Source of the DNA: CBDHFQ01 sp965262565 | GTDB taxonomy: Bacteria > Bacteroidota > Bacteroidia > J057 | Direction: 5' to 3' | Assembly (NCBI GenBank): GCA_965262565.1 | Contig: CBDHFQ010000026.1 | Location: 310,001 to 374,000, forward strand | DNA: 64,000 bases | Shown here: positions 9,507 through 20,220 of the stretch, one piece after another | Layout of the letters: every line of letters starts with the position of its first letter | How positions within the stretch are numbered: position 1 is the stretch's first letter | The notes under the pieces: generated by a model | Databases searched by the model: none | What the model was told of the DNA's origin: nothing | What the model saw: only the letters and a program-made list of their open reading frames with translations | Position numbers and translations under genes: made by a program

Positions 9507-10481
9507 TTACTCCTTTACAGCGATCGTCTTTCCTTTATCCGTATGCATGATTAATTGATTACCTCCACTTTCACCTTCTTTAATAAATTCTATTAAGCCC
9601 TCAAATGGTGCAATAATGGCTGGTAAAAAAAAGGTACTATCAGATTCCGCAATCAAAGGGACATCGCTTTGATCGTTGACCTTTATCATGAGCTTGTTGT
9701 TATTCTTGCTGATTTTTATAGAGGTCCATTCATCCTTTCTGTACGTTCCTTCATACTTTTTCCACTTATCTGAAGAGATCGAAGGAGGCTGATATCTTCG
9801 CTGGGCCAACATCCACTCGTACAATGCCTGATTATGGTATGATTCGGTCCAACTATCATGCCCTGCCTCTGGATAAGTAGTGAATTTAACCTCCTTATTG
9901 TAAGCTTTTACTGCTTCAATCATATGGGTAGATTCAGAAACTGGTACCACCCGATCTTTTTCTCCGTGAAAAGCCCAGATAGGCATTTGACGTAGCCTCC
10001 AAGCTTTTAAGGTATCTCCTCCCCCACAAATAGGCGCTATAGCAGCAAACATCTCTGGATAAGCCGTAGCAAGCTCCCAGGTTCCATATCCTCCCATGCT
10101 TAAACCCGTAACATAAATCCGATCTATATCTATCCTGTAATTCTCAATAATCTCATCCAGCAGCGCACGAAGAATATCTTTGGACCATATTTTTCCCTGA
10201 GGACATTGTGGGGAAGCTAATACGAATTTAAACACACTATCTTCATCAACTAATTTCGGGGGTCCATGCTTCTTTACAAGATCCAGGTCATCTCCTCTTT
10301 CTCCTGCACCATGTAAAAATAGAACTAATGGCCAATCCTTATCCCCTACAGCGTATTCAACAGGTAAATACAATAAATAATCCGTCTCTAGCTTATGCTT
10401 GTGAGCAGTTTGTGATGTTTGCGACATTAGTTCCAATGTGATCAAAAGAGATAATAATAGAATGTATAATTTCTTTCCCAT
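9507..10481 (-). CDS. Secreted alpha/beta hydrolase (PHB depolymerase/esterase-like)
   Basis: A 324-residue secreted serine hydrolase. Residues 1-20 form a signal peptide (KKLYILLLSLLITLELM). The fold markers are PLVLFLHGAGERG (oxyanion region) and the nucleophile elbow GLSMGG with S128. WAFHGEKDRVVP carries the acid and PEAGHDSW the histidine, so the triad is complete. Residues 235-324 are an extra beta-rich tail beginning KWKKYEGTYRKDEW. Related proteins act on esters of polysaccharides or small substrates; the true substrate is unknown. The gene is divergent from the FAD dehydrogenase with about 150 bases between them, and convergent with the VOC gene. Confidence 0.85.
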   Translation of the reverse strand: MGKKLYILLLSLLITLELMSQTSQTAHKHKLETDYLLYLPVEYAVGDKDWPLVLFLHGAGERGDDLDLVKKHGPPKLVDEDSVFKFVLASPQCPQGKIWSKDILRALLDEIIENYRIDIDRIYVTGLSMGGYGTWELATAYPEMFAAIAPICGGGDTLKAWRLRQMPIWAFHGEKDRVVPVSESTHMIEAVKAYNKEVKFTTYPEAGHDSWTESYHNQALYEWMLAQRRYQPPSISSDKWKKYEGTYRKDEWTSIKISKNNNKLMIKVNDQSDVPLIAESDSTFFLPAIIAPFEGLIEFIKEGESGGNQLIMHTDKGKTIAVKE

Positions 10482-10630
10482 TGTGCTTAACTTTTTCTAA
10501 AGGATACTCCAAGGAAATAGCTGTAAAAATAATTTAACTCTCTCTTTTTAAACAATTATTTTGTCTTTATAGCATCTTTTTATTGTTCAGGCATTTAGGT
10601 ATATTCATCATAAACCTCATTTACAACTCC

Positions 10631-12265
10631 ATGACTCAACAATACAAATCTGATGTAATTATTGTAGGCGCAGGTATAGCGGGAATGGTAGTCGCTTTGG
10701 AATTACTGGAAGCAAATCATAGGGTATTATTGATAGATCGCGATAGACCGGATGCTATTGGAGGACTCGCAAAATGGTCCTTTGGCGGAATGTTTTTTGT
10801 TGATAGCCCTGTACAACGCAAAAGTGGTATAAGGGACTCTCCGGAACAGGCATTAAACGATTGGCATCAGTTTGCAGAATTTGGAGCCAATGAAGTATAC
10901 ACTAAAAAATGGGCAGAGAAATTTGTCCATGAATGCACTGATCACGTTTATCAATGGCTACGTGCTCAAGGAATTCGTTTCTTTCCAGTCGTCCATTGGG
11001 TAGAGCGGGGCCTTTATCGTCCAGGCAATTCTGTACCACGCTTTCATATGGTATGGGGTACGGGATATGAGTTGGCGAAGGTCATTGCTGAGAAACTGAA
11101 CACACACCCAAACAAAAAGAAGCTCAATATATTATACCGACATAGAGTTACTAATCTGACGATGGAAGGGGGGCGACTAAAGGGGGTTTCTGGTGCCAAT
11201 GAGAAAGATCTAAGCCCATTTACGGCTACTGCTGACCAAATAGTTATTGCCACAGGAGGTATTAACGGCAGCATTGAAAAAGTAAAAGAGCATTGGTATA
11301 AACCTTGGGGAGCTCCCCCTAACACTATTTTGAATGGATCTCATCCTTACGCCATTGGGGATTTACATGAAGCAGCAGATGAGATTTGTGCCCAGGTAAC
11401 TCACTTGGATAGAATGTGGAATTATGCAGCAGGTATTCATCATCCTAATCCCGTGATGCCCGGCCACGGCCTGAGTTTAGTTCCCCCCAAGTCAGCGCTT
11501 TGGTTGAATTATCAGGGGAAACGATTTGGTCCCATGCCTCTCATGACAGCTTATGATACCCGATACCTGGTAGAGCAAATTTGCAAGGAGCCAGTAAAGT
11601 ATTCATGGCAAATCCTCAATAAGAAGATTATGATAAAGGAATTTGCTATTTCGGGCTCAGAATCAAATGAAGCTATTAGGGAAAAACGCCTCTTTGCTTT
11701 TATAAAGACAATTCTATTTGGCAATAAGAAATTGGTAAATAAAATGATCAATGAATGCGAAGATGTAATTGTTGCGTATTCCGTTGGAGAAATGGTGGAG
11801 AAAATGAATGCGCTTACAGGTGAATCTCATGTACAATTAGCACATGTAGATGATGCCATTAAGCAATATGACCAACAAATAGCCAGAGGGCCAAAGTTTC
11901 ACAATGATGAACAGCTGAGAAGAATATCACATGTCCGCCAGTACAGAGGTGATAAAGTGAGAACCTGCAAATTTCAAGCTATTGGGGATCCGAAAGCTTT
12001 ACCATTGATCGCTATCAGAGAATTCATTCTAAGCAGAAAAAGTTTGGGAGGTATTCAAACCGATACCCATAGTCGGGTGATGGGAAAACCGAATAGTCAT
12101 GGAACCCAACAGCCTATTCCAGGATTATATGCTGTAGGAGAGGCAGCGGGATTTGGTGGTGGTGGAATTCATGGATTTCGAGCGCTAGAAGGAACTTTTC
12201 TCAGTTCTTGCGTACTTACTGCTAGAACGGCTGCAGCATCGATTCAAGAAAAAAAGTTGAGTTAA
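10631..12265 (+). CDS. FAD-dependent dehydrogenase (KsdD/fumarate reductase flavoprotein type)
   Basis: A 544-residue flavoprotein. The N-terminal dinucleotide motif VIIVGAGIAGMVVALELLEA is followed by the acidic residue of the second strand (LLIDRD) and GGLAKWSFGGMF, typical of the FAD_binding_2 family. The C-terminal FAD half ends with the motif GLYAVGEAAGFGGGGIHGFR, then ALEGTFLSSCV. The C-terminal GGIQTDTHSRVMG stretch also fits. Long members are annotated as FAD-binding dehydrogenases related to 3-ketosteroid delta-1-dehydrogenase, but the substrate here is unknown. The frame opens at 10583; the ATG at 10631 directly precedes the FAD motif and is chosen. A perfect 12-bp palindrome covers the stop codon. 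Confidence 0.85.
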   Translation: MTQQYKSDVIIVGAGIAGMVVALELLEANHRVLLIDRDRPDAIGGLAKWSFGGMFFVDSPVQRKSGIRDSPEQALNDWHQFAEFGANEVYTKKWAEKFVHECTDHVYQWLRAQGIRFFPVVHWVERGLYRPGNSVPRFHMVWGTGYELAKVIAEKLNTHPNKKKLNILYRHRVTNLTMEGGRLKGVSGANEKDLSPFTATADQIVIATGGINGSIEKVKEHWYKPWGAPPNTILNGSHPYAIGDLHEAADEICAQVTHLDRMWNYAAGIHHPNPVMPGHGLSLVPPKSALWLNYQGKRFGPMPLMTAYDTRYLVEQICKEPVKYSWQILNKKIMIKEFAISGSESNEAIREKRLFAFIKTILFGNKKLVNKMINECEDVIVAYSVGEMVEKMNALTGESHVQLAHVDDAIKQYDQQIARGPKFHNDEQLRRISHVRQYRGDKVRTCKFQAIGDPKALPLIAIREFILSRKSLGGIQTDTHSRVMGKPNSHGTQQPIPGLYAVGEAAGFGGGGIHGFRALEGTFLSSCVLTARTAAASIQEKKLS

Positions 12266-12364
12266 CTCATATAATGTGCTGAGCATGACATTCCTCATTG
12301 AGAAAAATTTTTATTATTTTTTATTCATTCATTCTTAAAGCGTTATTACTATTATTAATTCTAT

Positions 12365-13144
12365 ATGTCCATAAATTCTATTGATTCTTCACATAAATCA
12401 TCTTTCCCTACGGGCATTCTCATTTATAGCCTGTTTATTCTCTTGTTGTTATACGTTGCCTCTACCTCTATATACGAACTATTTACGACTCCAAAAGTAA
12501 CAGCTATTTCATCGGAGGTGGTACAAATAGAGGGTATAGTTTTTTCTGAAACTGAACATGGAATCAAAAAAGGAGTTCCCAATGCTTCAGTAAGCTTCTT
12601 TTTCGGGAGATCTATTCATAGCCATCAGGCCGAAATAATATCAGAAACTTTCACAGATGAAGAGGGAACATTTAGTGTTGCGATGAATCCCTCCGAAGAT
12701 GAAAGCGCTCCAGTGTATATTGAAGTACGTAGTAAGAATAACACTGCTCAGACCTGGAATTATGTTGTAAAGGATATCTTGTCTCGGGAAGAGAATAAGA
12801 AATTGGAACTCAATATTCAATTAAATCCTTTTCGGGATCATCCGAAACTTATCCAAAGCCTAAAGACGATAGATACAGAATTTAAAACTAAAAGAAACTT
12901 TCTTCAGGAGGAGTTGGAAAAAAATCATCAGAATTTGAGCACCACTGAGAAGTTATCAAAAGAGCAAATGCGGGGAATTCTCCGCAAGATTATCTATAGT
13001 CAACAGATATTAGCGATTGACAGTAGTGACTTTTCTAGAAACAAGCTTTCTGTTGACAAACTTCACCGTTCTATTGTTTCTACTACAAAGTTTCAGGATT
13101 CTTTATTTATAGAAGCTATGTATCTCCTTAGAACGCTAAAGTAG
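12365..13144 (+). CDS. Membrane-anchored protein with carboxypeptidase-regulatory-like domain
   Basis: A 259-residue protein with a single N-terminal membrane helix (residues 16-38, TGILIYSLFILLLLYVAST). Residues 54-150 form a beta-sandwich that resembles the carboxypeptidase regulatory-like fold. VQIEGIVFSETEHGIKKGVP opens the domain and FTDEEGTFSVAMNP is its central hairpin. The tail, 155-259, is helical and charged. Such domains often bind or brace extracellular partners; no enzyme motif is visible. It follows the FAD gene by 99 bases on the same strand, but there is no sign that they work together. Family assignment rests on the GxV...G...DEEGxF pattern only. Confidence 0.62.
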   Translation: MSINSIDSSHKSSFPTGILIYSLFILLLLYVASTSIYELFTTPKVTAISSEVVQIEGIVFSETEHGIKKGVPNASVSFFFGRSIHSHQAEIISETFTDEEGTFSVAMNPSEDESAPVYIEVRSKNNTAQTWNYVVKDILSREENKKLELNIQLNPFRDHPKLIQSLKTIDTEFKTKRNFLQEELEKNHQNLSTTEKLSKEQMRGILRKIIYSQQILAIDSSDFSRNKLSVDKLHRSIVSTTKFQDSLFIEAMYLLRTLK

Positions 13145-13170
13145 GAATAGGGAAGAAGTCGTTGATTTCA

Positions 13171-14058
13171 TTATTCGGAGGTAAGGTCTTTTAGTGCTTC
13201 CCCTAACTCTGGAAACTTAAAAGAATAACCATGCTTTCTGAGTTTTTCAGGCACCGCCCATTGACCCCCTAGCAGAAGAATAGATCGGCTCCCTAACATC
13301 ATATCTAATACGAATTTCGGTACCCAAAAGGGATCTGGTCTGTTAAGTGCTTTTCCTAATTCACGGGAAAAAACTTTTTGTGAAACAATATTTGGAGATG
13401 TTACATTAATAGGGCCAGCTATAGATGCATGATCGATAGCAAATCTCATCGCATGCACCACATCGTCAATATGAACCCATGAGAATCCCTGTTCGCCACT
13501 ACCAAGCCGCCCACCTAGAAAAAAATTATACGCTGTTTCCATAAGAGGAAAAGCGCCACCTTCATTTCCCAATACTACTCCGAATCTGGCCAGTACGGTT
13601 CTACAATTAGCTTCTAAGGCTATAGATTCCCATTCCTTTGATATTTCTGCCAAAAAATCATCTCCTGCTGATGCAGACTCATTTGTACGCTGATCATTTT
13701 CTCCTCCATAATACCCCACCGCAGAGGCAGAAATAAATACCTTGGGAGGTCTTTGGACAGTATTAATATAGGTGACACAAGCTCTGGTAGGGTCAATTCT
13801 ACTTTCCCTAATTTTAAATTTGTATGCTTCTGTCCATCTTTGGTCAGCAATTCCCACGCCTGCCAGGTTTACCACAACATCATACAATCCTATCCCCAGA
13901 GGCATTTCCTTACCATTCCATTTCAAATAAGTCACATAGGGATTCTTAGACTTCCTTTGACTTCTACTTAAAATGTGTACGTGATGCTGATCCTTACTTA
14001 ATAAATCAGTTAGCTTTTGGCCAATGAATCCTGAACCACCTGAGATTAATACATTCAT
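13171..14058 (-). CDS. TIGR01777-family SDR oxidoreductase (YfcH-like)
   Basis: A 295-residue NAD(P)-binding epimerase-like protein. The glycine motif GGSGFIGQKL starts six residues from the N terminus. ISASAVGYYGG carries the Ser and YxxG active-site region typical of the TIGR01777 group. The C-terminal half holds RFGVVLGNEGGAF and HIDDVV, both usual in this family, and ends with the DUF1731-like FKFPELGEAL. Members are common in bacteria and thought to be oxidoreductases; the substrate is not known. The frame extends to a TTG at 14085, but ATG at 14058 puts the glycine motif in its normal position. It is divergent from the aminotransferase. Confidence 0.88.
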   Translation of the reverse strand: MNVLISGGSGFIGQKLTDLLSKDQHHVHILSRSQRKSKNPYVTYLKWNGKEMPLGIGLYDVVVNLAGVGIADQRWTEAYKFKIRESRIDPTRACVTYINTVQRPPKVFISASAVGYYGGENDQRTNESASAGDDFLAEISKEWESIALEANCRTVLARFGVVLGNEGGAFPLMETAYNFFLGGRLGSGEQGFSWVHIDDVVHAMRFAIDHASIAGPINVTSPNIVSQKVFSRELGKALNRPDPFWVPKFVLDMMLGSRSILLLGGQWAVPEKLRKHGYSFKFPELGEALKDLTSE

Positions 14059-14195
14059 ACGACTAAATCTTATACTTTTGATCAAGTATGTTTATACATA
14101 AATACAGTTTACGATGGAATGTTATAGCATAAAAGACGATTTGTTGACTGAGATTAGTAATTTTGATTGAAAATCAATGACTAGAATTAATTTTT

Positions 14196-15260
14196 ATGAG
14201 CTTACTTCTGACTCCCGGGCCTGTAACTGTACCTGATTTCGTATTACAAGCTATTCAGAATGATGTAATTCACCATAGAAGTCAAACATTTTATCAATTT
14301 TATGAAGGGCTGCTAAGTGGTCTGAAATATTTGTTCCAAACTGATCAGAGAGTATGTACCATGATCAGTAGTGGTACGGGCGGAGTAGAAGCAGCTATGT
14401 ATAGCCTCTTTTCAGAAAAAGATGAAATACTGATCCTCAATATGGGAAAATTTAGCTCCAGATGGGTAGAATTTGCTGAATTGTTAGGCTGTAACGTTCA
14501 TGAAATAAAAAAAGAATGGGGAAAATCCGTGCATAAAGAAGAAATTTTGGAAAAACTTTCGATCCATCCCCACATTTCAGGAATAATTTTAACCCACTGC
14601 GAAACTTCTACAGGAGTAATTATTGACTTAGAAGAAATAGCTTTTGCAGTAAAAAATATTTATCCTGAGTGTTTACTGGTAGTTGATGGGATTACAAGTG
14701 CAGGTGCAGTCCCTTTCTATTTCGATCAATGGAATATTGATTTGGCCATTACAGCAAGCCAAAAGTCTCTGATGAATCCCGCTGGAGTAGTTTGCTTTGC
14801 AGTTAGTGAATTATGTCTACTTAGACTAAAACCCACTAACACCTCCGATTATAGAAACCTATTCTACTATGTCAAGATGGCGGAAAAAAATTCGTTTCCC
14901 TATACTCCCCCTGTTCAATTATTATTTGGCATTAATGCAGCCTTAGCATATATCCGAAAACATACATTACCCGTTATTTGGAACACAGCTCACTTAAGTT
15001 CAATGACCTTTAAATCAGGGTTAGTAAATTTAGGCGGAACCATTTTCCCAGAGAATGCTTCAGATTCTTTAACCGCCTTTTATATTCCTCAAAAAAATGT
15101 AAATGACATCAAAAAAGAATTAGAAGTATCATATGATATCATCATTTCAGGAGGCCAGGGGCATTTAAAGGGCACTATATTAAGAATTTCCCATATGGGT
15201 CTGGCCCAGAAGCCTCAAATGAACATAGTACTAGACGCACTAAAAAAAATCATTTCCTAA
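14196..15260 (+). CDS. Class V PLP-dependent aminotransferase (alanine-glyoxylate/serine-pyruvate type)
   Basis: A 354-residue fold-type I aminotransferase. The opening LLLTPGPVTVPDFVLQAI is the marker of the alanine-glyoxylate/serine-pyruvate and 2-aminoethylphosphonate group. The PLP lysine is K190 in ASQKSLMNP, and the cofactor Asp is in VVDGITSAGAV. SSGTGGVEAAMY provides the phosphate-binding turn. The amino donor cannot be decided; serine, alanine or phosphoserine are all possible. A TAATTTTG element (14158-14165) about 30 bases upstream fits the Bacteroidota -7 consensus, and TTTG lies before it at a short 14-base spacing. Its stop is one base from the stop of the convergent COQ7-like gene. 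Confidence 0.85.
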   Translation: MSLLLTPGPVTVPDFVLQAIQNDVIHHRSQTFYQFYEGLLSGLKYLFQTDQRVCTMISSGTGGVEAAMYSLFSEKDEILILNMGKFSSRWVEFAELLGCNVHEIKKEWGKSVHKEEILEKLSIHPHISGIILTHCETSTGVIIDLEEIAFAVKNIYPECLLVVDGITSAGAVPFYFDQWNIDLAITASQKSLMNPAGVVCFAVSELCLLRLKPTNTSDYRNLFYYVKMAEKNSFPYTPPVQLLFGINAALAYIRKHTLPVIWNTAHLSSMTFKSGLVNLGGTIFPENASDSLTAFYIPQKNVNDIKKELEVSYDIIISGGQGHLKGTILRISHMGLAQKPQMNIVLDALKKIIS

Positions 15261-15261
15261 C

Positions 15262-15795
15262 CTAAACGGGTTCACTATGGGGATGTAAGTAATGATTAAA
15301 CACAACTTCCTCTTCTTCCTTCTCGGAATAGTGGTCTGATTGTTCCTGTTCAGCTACATAATGAGCTATTAAGTTCATGACATCTTTTCCTGGCTCTTGA
15401 TGAGCAAATTTTTTCAATTGAACCGACTCCACCATAGATCTTAACATAGAATCCAATTTCATTTCTCTTAGATATTTTTTATATCTTGTAAGAATCCATG
15501 ACTCAAGGATATACTCTATCCTTTGAACAAGAAAATGAGGAAAGAAAGCAGACAAAAATCCTAGTAGATGTCCTAAAAAATATAATACAGGGGCATACCA
15601 TACAGGAGATACGTTACGCTTGCGGAGTAAATTATGCAAAAAGGCGGTATGTCTGGCTTTTCTCTCTCTCAGCATTCGGAGACTTTCATTTCCGATGCCT
15701 AGCTGACGATACCATCCTAATCTCATTCTCTCCCGTGCGTGAAGATCCTGAATAAAAAATTCGGTTCGTTTTTTGATATCTATACTGGAAGACAT
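15262..15795 (-). CDS. COQ7-like ferritin-fold protein with altered metal site
   Basis: A 177-residue all-helical protein that lines up with the COQ7 di-iron family. HARE at 19-22 matches the family HAGE; YILESWILTRY at 95-105 matches the E...HY helix; the hydrophobic pair of helices between (WYAPVLYFLGHLLGFLSAFF) matches the membrane-facing hairpin. The two ExxH motifs, however, read KARH (46-49) and KFAH (129-132). Thus E22, E98, H49 and H132 remain, while both Glu of the ExxH pairs are Lys. A normal di-iron site is unlikely. Bacteroidota make menaquinone, so ubiquinone hydroxylation is not expected either. A TAACTTTG -7-type element lies at 15821-15828 on the minus strand. Residue matching was done by eye. 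Confidence 0.55.
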   Translation of the reverse strand: MSSSIDIKKRTEFFIQDLHARERMRLGWYRQLGIGNESLRMLRERKARHTAFLHNLLRKRNVSPVWYAPVLYFLGHLLGFLSAFFPHFLVQRIEYILESWILTRYKKYLREMKLDSMLRSMVESVQLKKFAHQEPGKDVMNLIAHYVAEQEQSDHYSEKEEEEVVFNHYLHPHSEPV

Positions 15796-15965
15796 ATATA
15801 TACAGAGTTTAATTTAAGAACAAAGTTACAAATCTTTCAGAAAATTATGAAAAAACAATAACTAACTAAATATATAAAAAACTTAATGCATTAACCAAGT
15901 TTCCTTACGCATCCGTACAATCTATGGTTGAGGTATAAAGACTTTATTTAACTTGAATATTAAAT

Positions 15966-18900
15966 ATGAAAAAGCTCTTGCTATTGATACTCAGTATCAT
16001 CTCATCTGGAGCATTAGAAGCTCAGCTAGGAGAAGAATTTGCCAGCTATTTTGAAGAAGCTTATCAAACATACCGGGATGTTCCACCAGGTGTATTGGAA
16101 GCGGTAGCTTACACGAAAACACGTATTCAACATTTAGTCCCAAGAGTGGAAAGCTGCCAAGGCTTGCCCTATTATGTAACAGTTATGGGATTAGTAGAAG
16201 ATGGAAAAGGGTACTTTAAGAATACTTTAGATCAGATTGCGTCTATTTCTGGTTATCCTAAGGAGGAAATTAAATCTGATCCAAGAATTTGTATACTTGC
16301 CTATGCTGCTGCTTATACCAAGCTTAAATCTGACAAATCTATTAGTGCAAGAAGCGTATCAAATCATGAGCCCATTTTATCCGATTTAAGTGAAATCCCC
16401 GAAGATGGTTCTGCCCATAATAATTTTGCTCATGATCAGGAGTTTTTCTCTATTCTTAGGGAAATCGAGCAGCCACATACTCACAGCCGAATCGGAATTA
16501 GACAATCTTTTGATTATGGAGCTATTTTTGGAGAGACAACATACCAGATTTTAAGGTCTCCATCTGTTACCATCTCTCCGAATGGCATTCGAAATATTGA
16601 TGGAATTGAATATAAAGCTCCTCAGGGATTAAGAACAGCTAATTGTACGTCAACAAATAATGCGACTGATTATGTAGGTGCAGTATGGGTACCTGCACAT
16701 CCTAACAATTATGGATCAAGAAATGGAGTTGATATCTCACACGTAACTGTTCACACAATTCAAGGATCATATGCAAGTGCCATTTCGTGGTTCAAACACA
16801 GTGCAGCACGTGTTTCTGCCCATTATATCATTAGAGCCTCTGATGGTCAGGTCACGCAGATGGTCTGCGAAAAAGATAAGGCCTTCCATGTCAGAACCGA
16901 TAATGATAAAGCAGTAGGTATTGAACATGAAGGATTTGTCGAGGATGGATTCGTTTGGTACACCCAGAAAATGTATGAAAGTTCTGCTAAGCTTGTACAG
17001 GACATCTCCAGGAGGAACGATATTGATCCCAGGATGATCTTTGCCGGCCCGGGAACCAGGAAAGTAAATCCGCTCTCTAATGAGTGCTATCGCATTAAGG
17101 GTCATCAGCATTTCAGGGATAATACGCATGTAGATCCGGGTGAATTCTGGGACTGGGATTACTATCAACGATTAATTAATGGAACTCCTAATATCCAACG
17201 ATTTACTTCTAACAAAGGGGAAATATTCGATTCAGGTGGAAAAACCGGAGCATATAAAGAACTTGAAAGACAAGCTTATCTCATTGCACCGTCGAAAGCA
17301 AGCTCTATCAATCTGGAATTCGCATCATTTGAACTCGAAGGAAACAGTCAACAAGCTTTCGATTATCTTTTAGTGTATGACGGAGAAGGACCAAATGGAA
17401 GATTAATAGGCAAATATACGGGAAATCAACTTCCACCTAATGCGATCGCAAATAGTGGAAAAGCATTTATAGAATTTAGATCGGATTGTAAGGTGAATGG
17501 AAGTGGCTTTCATATTAAATACACCTCCACGAAAAAGGGAGGACAATGTCCTGTTCCCGAAGATTTAACCGTCAATAATTTATTACCTATGGCCGCGACC
17601 CTTTCATGGAAAGCAGCAACATCCGCGGACCAATATCAGGTATATTATCGATCAAATCTCGCAGATCCCTCATGGACCAGATTAGCTACAGACCAAACTT
17701 CAGTCACAATTACAGGTTTAGCTGCGGGAAATTTGTATGAGTGGCAAGTAAGGTCCATCTGTAATAATGATACTTCCGGATGGGTGGGTAGTAATTTTAG
17801 AACCAGGGCCATCAGTCGAAAAGGATCTCCATTTAATATTAGAATTACCCTGGCAGAAGGATATTTTAGAGATTCTGGAGGGAAAAGGGGAACTTATGTG
17901 GACAATGAAGCATACATTTACACTATAATTTCTCCTTCTCAAAAGCCTATTAAAATTACATTCAGTGAATTCGACACAGAAAATGATCTGGATATCCTGA
18001 CTATATATGATGGAGCGAACACAACCAGTTCAGCTGTTATTGGCCTTTATTCTGGATCTGAAATTCCCGAGACAATTACTTCTTCTGGAGGAGCATTAAC
18101 ATTTAAATTCACTTCTGATAATCGAACGGTAAAAGAAGGCTGGTCTGCTTACTGGACCACAGTAAATGACGGATCTTCGAACGGAGGGGATACAGGAAAT
18201 AATGGAAGTGGAAATCCGGATAATAACCCAATTTCACCTCCTATTTCGTCTACTCAACTTGACCCCAAACTCAATTTTTCCTCTAGCTCTCCAAAGACTG
18301 AAATTCCATTAAAAGATAAATATACTTCAAGCTTTTTGCTCTCCTTTAATGACATTGACAGAAGTGGAAGAGGATTAGCTAACAGATTTTACAGTGTTGC
18401 AGAAATAAACAGTAATGGCTTTTCAGGAAATCCTAATGTAGGCTTCTTATATGATGATTTTAATGGTGGTTTATCTTCTGGCTGGCAAACTGAGTCGGGA
18501 AATTGGCGCGTGAATAATGGTATTCTACAGCAGGTTAACCCCAACGAAGAAAATGCCAATATCTATACCCCTTTGACTCAAAATGGTAATGAAACCTATT
18601 TGTATCATTTCATCACCAGGATGTCTGGAAAAGGCAAGAATAAAAGAGTTGGCTTTCATTTTTTCAGTGATAACCCGACGCAGGAAAACAGGGTAATTCT
18701 TATTTTGTATGGTTTAGAAATGCTTCTTCAGGAGATAAAGTAGAGATTTATGAAACGAGGAATAATAAATTTGACCTCAAGGTAGCAAGATCCTTCAGAC
18801 TGGATGATGATAGAGCATATGATATTAAAATTATATACAATCCCAGGAAAGGAAGAATAGAAGTATATATAAATAATCGATTTGCTGCCTCCTGGGTAGA

Positions 18901-20065
18901 TCCCTCACCAATAAGATCGGGAAAAGCCATTTCTTTTAGGTCCGGTGGTTGTTACATGAGCATTGATAATTTCACCGTATTTCAAGCCAGATCCAGAGCT
19001 GAAAGAATTTCTATAGGCAATGGCAATCAAAATCAGGTCAGGACCAATGGATTTCAGGTAGCCTCTCTTATAGTAGATAGAAACATTCGCTGGTCCCCTG
19101 TGAGTTTAAATAGTACAGAATCCACGCGTTCTGATATCATTGCAGATAATTCTCCACCACAAAATTCTGGATCTACTGGACAGAATAGTGGAAATGCTGA
19201 GACTCCTCCATCAAAAGATGTTCAAGAAAATATTTTTTCTAAAGAAGTATATTCGGATGACTTCACCATCACCTTACCCCAACAAAATACTTATTACATG
19301 GTAGCTCAATTTGATGGTGCCAAGTGGTCCGCTAATGCTAATACAGGTTTTTTTTATGAAAATTTCGATTCTAAAGCACTTCCGATAGGATGGAATATAG
19401 CTTCTGGCAGTTGGGCAACCAATAATGGCTACTTGCAGCAAAGTGATCTCAATGCATCAAACTCCAATCTATACAGCAATTTCTCCCAAACGCTGAGTCA
19501 AGAGTATCTAATCCATACCAAAGTAAGGTTATTAGAAACAGGCTCCAATGTTCGATTCGGATTGCACTTTCAGGCATCTGAGGGCAGGAGTCCTAACAGA
19601 GGAAGCTCATATCTTGTCTGGTTCAGGCATTCCTCTAAAGATAAGGATCTTGTTGAAGTATATAGAGCTAATGAAAAAGGGCTACCATTAGCAAATGCGT
19701 CTTTTGTGGATCTGCAGCCTAACGTTTGGTATGAAGTAAAAATCCAATATTCTCCGTTGACAGGGATAATTAGTGTATACCTGGATAATCAGAGAGTACT
19801 GTTTTGGAGAGATACTCAGGTACCTATTTCAAGTGGTAGTTTTCTTTCCTTTCGGACGGGAAATGCTAAAGTCCAGTTCGATGATCTTATTGTATTCAGG
19901 CAGGCTACTGGAGATAACATCAAAATTACAGTGGGCAATACGGAAAATGACATGATTCAATTTCGGAGTATAGGAGATCAAGCGGCTGCCAGATTGTATA
20001 CCACGTATCTTAAATCCGATGGAAGTTGGGCCCCGATAGTATATGATGAAACCAGAATCCAATGA
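15966..20065 (+). pseudogene. Secreted multi-domain N-acetylmuramoyl-L-alanine amidase, split by a one-base frameshift
   Basis: Two frames make one protein of about 1366 residues. The first frame (15966-18743) has a signal peptide (1-19), a helical N-terminal region, an Amidase_2 domain (about 235-400), a CUB domain (414-520), a fibronectin III domain (527-615), a second CUB (622-735) and the start of a LamG-like module. The amidase zinc set is complete: H263, H380 and D390, with the AmpD spacing. At 18691-18693 (GGG) one base is missing. Adding one G restores NRGNSYFVWFRN, which matches NRGSSYLVWFRH in the second module further on. The second frame then runs without a stop to 20065. It ends in a second LamG-like module. 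It should cut peptidoglycan stem peptides, with binding domains for a surface target. The shift is either a real mutation or a sequencing error in a G run. Confidence 0.85.
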
Positions 20066-20220
20066 AAAATACCTGGCTTATACTTAAATACCCTCGCTCA
20101 GGGGAGTATTTTCCACTTTGGTTCTATTCCTTGGTTTGGCATCCATCCTTAACTTACACGAATCGTTTAAATAATAAAGACGTCAATTTAGCATAAGAAG
20201 TCATGTCAGTGCAAAACATT

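Noticed and set aside
14140..14165. A full promoter before the aminotransferase (TTTG and TAATTTTG)
   Set aside because: The -7 element is perfect, but the spacer is only 14 bases, shorter than usual. I kept it as a note, not as a feature.
16767..17168. 133-codon frame opposite the amidase domain
   Set aside because: It is a shadow of the strongly conserved amidase frame and has no domain of its own.
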